A stretch of 64,000 bases of DNA from assembly GCF_027625995.1 (NCBI RefSeq), contig NZ_CP115396.1:62001-126000 (forward strand), read 5' to 3'. Under the pieces are notes generated by a model, which was given only the letters and a program-made list of their open reading frames with translations, was not told the DNA's origin and made no database searches. Both the position numbers and the translations under genes were made by a program. The stretch is from Hymenobacter yonginensis (GTDB lineage: Bacteria; Bacteroidota; Bacteroidia; Cytophagales; Hymenobacteraceae). Every line of letters starts with the position of its first letter. The stretch's first letter is position 1. Shown here piece after piece: positions 59,192 to 64,000 of this stretch.

Positions 59192-60127
59192 TCAATACCC
59201 GCGGGCCAACTGCACCAGGTTTTGCAGCGGCTGCTGGTGGCGCAGGCGGTGCAGGTTGTCGAGCAGGATTTCCACTTTGCCTTCGTCTTCGCGGGGCTGG
59301 CCGCCGCCGCTGTGCTGGGTGAGCAGCACATTGGGCAGGCTCCACAGCGGATTATCGGCAGGCAGCGGCTCCTGGGCCGTCACGTCGAGGACGGCGCCAG
59401 CCAGGCGGCCGGCTTGCAGGGCGGCCAGCAGTGCGGCTTCGTCGGTGGTGTTGCCGCGCCCGACGCTGGCGTAGAGGGCGTGGGCGGGCAGGGCCTGCAT
59501 CATCTCGGTCGAGAAAAACTGGTCGGCGCTGCCGGGCAGGCAGTTGATTACCAGGTCGGTTTCGGGTAGTGCGGCCAGCAGGTCTTCGCGGGAGTGGAGC
59601 TGAGCCCGGGCGTCGGTGCGGGCCAGCAACTGTACGTGGCAGCGGAACCCCGCCAGCTGCTCGGCCACGGCCTGCCCGATGGCGCCACTGCCCAGAATCA
59701 CCACCCGCTTGTCGCGCAGCAGGCCCACGCGGCCCCGGATGGGGCCGCCCACCCACTGCCGCCGGCTCTGCAGCACGGCCAGCTCCGGAATGGCGCGGTA
59801 CCAGCCCAGAATGCCCGCCACGATGGTTTCGGCGCAGGGCCACGCGAAATAGTCGCCCACGTTGGCCACCAGAAACTCCACTCGTAGCTCCTGATACCGG
59901 TCGATACCGGCTGAGTCAATCTGCCAGAACTGCAGCGTGGCCGGCGCCCCGGCCGCAAACCACTCCGGCGGCGGATTGCCAAATACGACTTCGGCCTGTT
60001 GAAAAGCCGCCTGCTGCTGGCTTTCCGGTAGGTCCTGCCGGAAGGTGGGGTGGATGCCGGCGGGCAGCTGCTGGAGCAGTAGCTGCCGGGCCGGGTCGTT
60101 GAGCGTTGCGTACACGAAGAGTTGCAT
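59192..60127 (-). CDS. D-2-hydroxyacid dehydrogenase
   Basis: 311 residues from ATG 60127 (MQLFVYATLNDPARQ). NAD-binding Rossmann motif VVILGSGAIGQAVAEQLAGF; catalytic arginine in ASVGRGNTTDEAALLAAL, glutamate in LDVTAQEPLPADNPLW, and histidine in LLTQHSGGGQ. It reduces a 2-keto acid to the D-2-hydroxy acid or the reverse; glyoxylate/hydroxypyruvate-type substrates are likely for this branch. A single-gene unit next to a family A repeat. Confidence 0.92.
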   Translation of the reverse strand: MQLFVYATLNDPARQLLLQQLPAGIHPTFRQDLPESQQQAAFQQAEVVFGNPPPEWFAAGAPATLQFWQIDSAGIDRYQELRVEFLVANVGDYFAWPCAETIVAGILGWYRAIPELAVLQSRRQWVGGPIRGRVGLLRDKRVVILGSGAIGQAVAEQLAGFRCHVQLLARTDARAQLHSREDLLAALPETDLVINCLPGSADQFFSTEMMQALPAHALYASVGRGNTTDEAALLAALQAGRLAGAVLDVTAQEPLPADNPLWSLPNVLLTQHSGGGQPREDEGKVEILLDNLHRLRHQQPLQNLVQLARGY

Positions 60128-60285
60128 AGCGTGCTTGTTCTTGAAATCCTCTCTGCGGGTTGCAGTTGAGCTTGCAAATGCCCGCATTGTACCGGACACC
60201 GGCCGGGACGCGCCGGCCGATCAATCTGAAAAACCTGATAGCTTCGTAGGTCAGAATCCTCTCACACGTATCACGCTAGCTTTAC

Positions 60286-61335
60286 ATGCAAGACCTCACG
60301 CACAACCAGGTTCAGGACTACTACGGTCAGCAGCTGCGCACGCAGGACGACCTGCAAACCAATGCCTGCTGCACCGACGATATACCCGACGAGCACAAAC
60401 GGATTCTGGCCCAACTGGAATCGGAAGTGCTGGAAAAATACTACGGCTGCGGCGTGGCCTTGCCGCCGCTGGTGGAAGGCTGCACCGTGCTTGACCTGGG
60501 CAGCGGCAGCGGCCGCGACGCCTATCTGCTGTCCAAGCTGGTGGGGCAGGAGGGCCACGTAATCGGGGTGGACATGACCGAGGAGCAGCTGGACGTGGCC
60601 CGCCGCCACATCGACACCCACACGGCGCGCTTTGGCTACTCGCGGCCCAACGTGGAGTTCCGCCACGGCTACATCGAAGACTTGTACTCGGCCGGCCTGC
60701 CCGATAACAGCGTGGACGTGGTGGTCAGCAACTGCGTGCTCAACCTCAGCACCGACAAGGAAGCCACCTACCGCGAGATTTTCCGGGTGCTGAAGCCCGG
60801 CGGCGAGCTGCACATTGCCGACGTATTCTCGGACCGCCGCGTGCCCGAAGTGCTGCGCCAGGACCCCGTGCTGTACGGCGAGTGCCTGAGCGGCGCGCTC
60901 TACATCGACGATTTCCGGCGCCTGCTGCAAAAGCTGGGCGTCGATGACTACCGCCTCACGGCCAGCCGCCGCCTCACCATCGGCAACCCCGAAATTGAGG
61001 CCAAAGTGGGCAACATCGGCTTCTACTCGCTCACGGTGCGGGCCTTCAAGCTAGCTCTTGAAGACCGGTGCGAAGACTACGGCCAGGTGGCCACCTACCT
61101 CGGTACCATCCCCGGCCACCCGCACGCCTTCGTCCTCGACGACCACCACCGCTTTGAAACCGGCCGCCCCATGCTGGTGTGCGGCAACACCGCCGACATG
61201 GTGGGCCAGACCCGCTACGGCGCGCACTTCCGCGTGCTGGGCAGCAAGGAGCAGCACTTCGGCCTGTTCCCGTGCGGCCCCACGGCCGCCGCGCCCGCCG
61301 GCACCGACGCCGCCGTGGCGTCCTGCGGCTGCTGA
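60286..61335 (+). CDS. arsM: Arsenite S-adenosylmethionine methyltransferase (ArsM-like)
   Basis: 349 residues. SAM site VLDLGSGSGRDAYLLSKLVG. Cysteines match the ArsM arrangement: C28/C29 (NACCTDD), C55 (YYGCG), C150 (VVSNCVLNLS) and C200 (GECLSGAL), with the 50-residue C150-C200 spacing seen in known ArsM. It methylates As(III) as a detoxification step. The C-terminal 100 residues form an extra domain (HPHAFVLDDHHRFETGRPML) and the protein ends SCGC, which may also hold metal. No arsenical pump or reductase is beside it. Confidence 0.85.
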   Translation: MQDLTHNQVQDYYGQQLRTQDDLQTNACCTDDIPDEHKRILAQLESEVLEKYYGCGVALPPLVEGCTVLDLGSGSGRDAYLLSKLVGQEGHVIGVDMTEEQLDVARRHIDTHTARFGYSRPNVEFRHGYIEDLYSAGLPDNSVDVVVSNCVLNLSTDKEATYREIFRVLKPGGELHIADVFSDRRVPEVLRQDPVLYGECLSGALYIDDFRRLLQKLGVDDYRLTASRRLTIGNPEIEAKVGNIGFYSLTVRAFKLALEDRCEDYGQVATYLGTIPGHPHAFVLDDHHRFETGRPMLVCGNTADMVGQTRYGAHFRVLGSKEQHFGLFPCGPTAAAPAGTDAAVASCGC

Positions 61336-61421
61336 CAGCGCCAGTCAAGGTGCCAGCTTGGCTTCCCTAAGCAAGTGGACCTATACCGATAGGCTGAGTG
61401 CTCAATATTCCTGTCTGATTA

Positions 61422-61461
61422 CTAAAAAGGCCCCGTACCAATTGGTGCGGGGCCTTTTTGC
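61422..61461 (+). terminator. Intrinsic terminator after arsM
   Basis: AAAAAGGCCCCGTACC and GGTGCGGGGCCTTTTT (61424-61439, 61444-61459) with a 4-base loop and flanking A/T. It also lies in front of the convergent glycine-zipper gene and so can act both ways. Confidence 0.9.
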
Positions 61462-61481
61462 TGACGTCGAATGTCAGGAAA

Positions 61482-61775
61482 CTAGTCTTTCTTGGAGTAC
61501 TGCCGGTAGCGGACCGGATCCTTTTTCTTGTCGCGCTTGCGGCCGATGATGGCCCCGCCTACGGCACCAGCTGCGCCGCCAATGATGGCACCTTTGCCCC
61601 GGTCGCCTTTACCGGCAATGACGGCGCCGGCCGCGGCACCCGTGCCGCCCCCGATGATGGCGCCTTTGCCTTTCCGGCTCATGCCAGACTGGGCAGCGGC
61701 GTCGGAAGCGGAAACTGTGCTGCCCAGCAGCAGAACGGCCGACAGCATGGCCGCATATAGTTTGATGGTCTTCAT
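61482..61775 (-). CDS. Exported glycine-zipper (YMGG-like) protein
   Basis: 97 residues from ATG 61775. A signal peptide (MKTIKLYAAMLSAVLLLGST, cleavage near SASDAAAQS) is followed by two glycine-zipper segments, GAIIGGGTGAAAGAVIAG and GAIIGGAAGAVGGAIIG, separated by KGDRGK, and a basic tail (RKRDKKKDPVRYRQYSKKD). Such proteins insert in or line a membrane of the envelope; role unknown. The frame to 61895 upstream is not supported. Confidence 0.85.
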   Translation of the reverse strand: MKTIKLYAAMLSAVLLLGSTVSASDAAAQSGMSRKGKGAIIGGGTGAAAGAVIAGKGDRGKGAIIGGAAGAVGGAIIGRKRDKKKDPVRYRQYSKKD

Positions 61776-61890
61776 GTCAGTGGAATTTAGCAGTTGGGAA
61801 ACTGAACTATGCCCCTGAAACGGCCGGTGGAATAATTGGGTTGTAAGCAGGCCATAATATTGCACATCAGGAGTATGACGGCCAGCCGGT

Positions 61891-61933
61891 AGCAAAAAAA
61901 CACCCCGAGCCAGATGGCCCGGGGTGTTGGAAA
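61891..61933 (-). terminator. Terminator of the S9 peptidase gene
   Basis: AACACCCCG (61899-61907) and CGGGGTGTT (61920-61928), 12-base loop, A run at 61894-61900 giving T on the minus strand. Confidence 0.8.
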
Positions 61934-61951
61934 ATGCGTTGGCGGAGCTGG

Positions 61952-64000
61952 CTAGTTGCCGGGCGCCTGCGCGCCGGCCGGTACCGGCGCCGAGCCTACG
62001 GTGGCGGGCGTCTTCACGTACTTGTTCAGCCAGGAGTTCATCTCCCAGAGCATGTGCATGATGGACTCGCGGGCGGCGTAGCCGTGGCTTTCGGCGGGCA
62101 GCACTACGTAGCGCACGGTGGCGCCGTGGCCTTTCAGGGCGTTGTAGAACCGCTCACTCTGGATGGGGAAAGTGCCGGAGTTGTTGTCGGCCTCGCCATG
62201 AATCAGCAGAATGGGCGTCTTGATCTTGTTGGCGTAGTTGAACGGCGACATGGCATTGTACACCTCCGGGGCCTGCCAGTAGGTGCGCTCTTCGCCCTGG
62301 AAGCCGAACGGCGTGAGCGTGCGGTTGTAGGCGCCGCTGCGCGCAATGCCAGCCCGGAACAGGTTGGAGTGGGCCAGCAGGTTGGCCGTCATGAAGGCGC
62401 CGTAGCTGTGGCCCATCACGGCCACGCGCTTGGGGTCGACCACGCCCAGGCGCTGGCCTTCGTCGATGGCGGCTTTGGCCGAGGCCACCAGCTGCTCGGT
62501 GTAGGTGTCGTTGGGCTCCTTAGTGCCTTCACCCACAATCGGTATGCTGGTGCCCTGCAGCACGGCGTAGCCCTGCGTCACCCAGAACACCGGCGAGCCC
62601 CACGAGAGGCGCGTGAAGGTGTAGGGCGAGCCTTTCACCTGGCTGGCGTCTTTCTTATCCTTAAACTCCACGGGGTAGGCTTCCAGCAGCGTGGGCAGCG
62701 GGCCATCTTCCTTTTTGTAGGTGGGCGGCAGGTAGAGGTTGGCGGTCAGGTCGACGCCATCGGCGCGCTTGTACTTGAGCACCTGCTTTTTCAGGCCGCC
62801 GAGGCTGGCGTAGGGGTTGGCAAACTTGGTAAGCGGCGTGAGGCGGTTGCTGCGGGCGTCGCGCAGGAAGTAGTTGGGCGCGTCCGTCACCGACTCGCGG
62901 CGCGTAACGAGCTGGCGCTTGCTCTCGTCGAGGATGGCAATGGGCTGCTCGTAGAATGGGGCTTCGGAGCGCCACCAGCGCAGAATCTTCTTGGTACGCA
63001 CGTTCATCTCGTCCACAAACGGCCGGTCGCCTTCCGGCGAGGCGCCGTTGCTGAACAAATAGATGGTGCTGCTGGTGGGGTCGGTGGCCAGCACCTGGCG
63101 GCCCAGGGCGTTGCGCTTCAGGTACGGCGTGCCGGGGTCGGTGTAGGTGTCCTGCGACGAGCGGTCGAACAGGACCGTGAGCGAGGTTTTGGTGGCCAGG
63201 TCCAGCGTCCAGGTGGTTTCGTGGCGGTCGGCCCAGCGGTAGCCCTGCACCAGCGCCAGCTTGTCGGTGCCCCAGTAGATGCCGGCGTAGCGCATGGGCA
63301 GCGCGGCCAGCTCCAGCGGCGCGCCCTCAAACGGGGCGGCCAGCGCAAACACTTTGTCGCGGATGGGGGCGGCCGTTTTAGGGTCGCCGCCGTCCTGGGC
63401 TTCCACCCAGAACACGGTGGCCGGGGCGTCTTCGCGCCAGCCGTGGGCCCGCGGGCCGGTAGGGGCCGCGTCGAAGCTGGTAGGCACGTTATCGGCCAGC
63501 GGCAGATCTTCCAGCGCCTTCACTACGGGCCCGTCGATGCTCAGAATGTCCACCCGCACCGGGAAGCTGCTCACGGGCAGGGTGTAGGAAAACGGCCGGT
63601 GGCGCGTCTTCACCAGCACGTAGCGGCCATTCGGCGAGGGCGAAGCCTGCTGAATGATGCCCGGCTCACCGAGCGGCTGCATGCGCCCATCGGTAGTCAC
63701 GCGCACGGCCTGCGACAAGGCGAAGTACTGGAACTGCCGCTCGTCGGCGGGGTTTTTCAGCAGATCCTGGTAGGTGCGGGCGGCAGCGGTGCGGCCGCTG
63801 TTTTCCTGGATGGTGGGGCCGGTGGGCGCCACCGTGGCCGACGGCACCTCGCCGCGGCCGCCCACAATGGCGCGCGCAATCACAGCCTTGCTGTCAGACA
63901 CCCACTCGTAGCTGGACCCAAATACGCCGTTCAAAAAGATGTTCGGCACCAGCCGGGCCGAGGCCGAGGCCACGTCGGCCAGCCACAGTTCTATGTGGTT
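61952..64000 (-). CDS. S9 family (prolyl oligopeptidase) peptidase, N-terminus outside window
   Basis: 682 C-terminal residues. The frame is open through the right edge (NHIELWLADVASASARL), so the GTG at 63973 is not the start. A beta-propeller (about residues 1-400 of the fragment) is followed by the alpha/beta-hydrolase domain: nucleophile serine in AVMGHSYGAFMTANLL, aspartate in ILLIHGEADNNSGTF, histidine in VLPAESHGYAARES. The sequence resembles the glutamyl-endopeptidase-like S9 group. Probably periplasmic, degrading peptides; the signal peptide is not visible because the start is missing. Confidence 0.93.
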   Translation of the reverse strand, partial: NHIELWLADVASASARLVPNIFLNGVFGSSYEWVSDSKAVIARAIVGGRGEVPSATVAPTGPTIQENSGRTAAARTYQDLLKNPADERQFQYFALSQAVRVTTDGRMQPLGEPGIIQQASPSPNGRYVLVKTRHRPFSYTLPVSSFPVRVDILSIDGPVVKALEDLPLADNVPTSFDAAPTGPRAHGWREDAPATVFWVEAQDGGDPKTAAPIRDKVFALAAPFEGAPLELAALPMRYAGIYWGTDKLALVQGYRWADRHETTWTLDLATKTSLTVLFDRSSQDTYTDPGTPYLKRNALGRQVLATDPTSSTIYLFSNGASPEGDRPFVDEMNVRTKKILRWWRSEAPFYEQPIAILDESKRQLVTRRESVTDAPNYFLRDARSNRLTPLTKFANPYASLGGLKKQVLKYKRADGVDLTANLYLPPTYKKEDGPLPTLLEAYPVEFKDKKDASQVKGSPYTFTRLSWGSPVFWVTQGYAVLQGTSIPIVGEGTKEPNDTYTEQLVASAKAAIDEGQRLGVVDPKRVAVMGHSYGAFMTANLLAHSNLFRAGIARSGAYNRTLTPFGFQGEERTYWQAPEVYNAMSPFNYANKIKTPILLIHGEADNNSGTFPIQSERFYNALKGHGATVRYVVLPAESHGYAARESIMHMLWEMNSWLNKYVKTPATVGSAPVPAGAQAPGN

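Noticed and set aside
60277-60284. TAGCTTTA just before arsM as a -7 promoter box
   Set aside because: It ends one base before the ATG, so transcription would begin inside the gene; no -33 element fits.
63971-63973. GTG at 63973 as the start of the S9 peptidase
   Set aside because: The frame continues to the right edge with family-like residues (ELWLADV); no signal peptide would be present from this start.

Overview
The window is a G+C-rich bacterial chromosome segment, most likely from a Hymenobacter-like member of the Bacteroidota (Cytophagales). The reasons are a TTTG-N19-TAnnTTTG promoter of the Bacteroidota type in front of nuoA, a type IX secretion C-terminal tail on a secreted esterase, a short NuoG without its molybdopterin domain, reg_prop (two-component propeller) sensor kinases, and DUF937-OmpA and ABC-permease/M1-peptidase fusions. 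No tRNA, rRNA, CRISPR array, transposase or integrase was seen. Both ends cut genes: aspS at the left edge and an S9 peptidase at the right edge.

Layout: 1-5.8 kb holds the end of aspS and an ABC exporter pair whose permease is fused to an M1 peptidase. 6-12.3 kb holds two neighbouring two-component systems (LytS/LytTR type, then reg_prop kinase/NarL type). 12.6-16.2 kb holds a DEDDy 3'-5' exonuclease, a DUF937-OmpA protein and an S41 peptidase. 16.4-33.1 kb is respiratory complex I on the minus strand in two blocks, nuoA-J and nuoK-N. They are separated by about 2.6 kb carrying a MaoC dehydratase, a sigma factor with a small membrane protein, and a DUF2314 protein. 33.2-42.9 kb is mixed metabolism: a Uma2 nuclease, P5C dehydrogenase, a dNMP-kinase-like protein, a YjjG-type nucleotidase, an ArsR regulator with a ferredoxin, a type II NADH dehydrogenase and KDPG aldolase. 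43-51 kb holds an M1 peptidase, a HupE/UreJ-like protein, three related small exported proteins in a row, and ClpB. 51.3-52.8 kb is an AT-rich two-gene CBASS anti-phage operon (a CD-NTase and a Cap15-like two-TM beta-barrel effector). 52.9-64 kb holds a helical protein, a 21-bp tandem repeat, a Nudix hydrolase, a PfkB kinase, a GreA/GreB-like factor, a T9SS esterase, a 2-hydroxyacid dehydrogenase, ArsM, a glycine-zipper protein and the S9 peptidase.

The most striking non-coding signal is the density of interspersed inverted repeats in intergenic DNA. One family (arms of the form GTCATnCnGAGC...GAAGCATCTC or GAGGAATCT) occurs 13 times as complete hairpins and twice as single arms. Other families are a TAGCGCGAAC...element, a GAGACGC...element, a CTCTCC...GAGAGG element and hairpins built from 7-8 bp tandem units. 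Seven of the twelve internal gaps of the nuo cluster carry such an element, so the long nuo mRNA should be studded with hairpins.

The best candidates for follow-up are the CBASS operon, the repeat families and their distribution in the nuo operon, the three-paralogue exported protein cluster, and the 21-bp tandem repeat array. All functional calls come from reading translated motifs; no database search was run.
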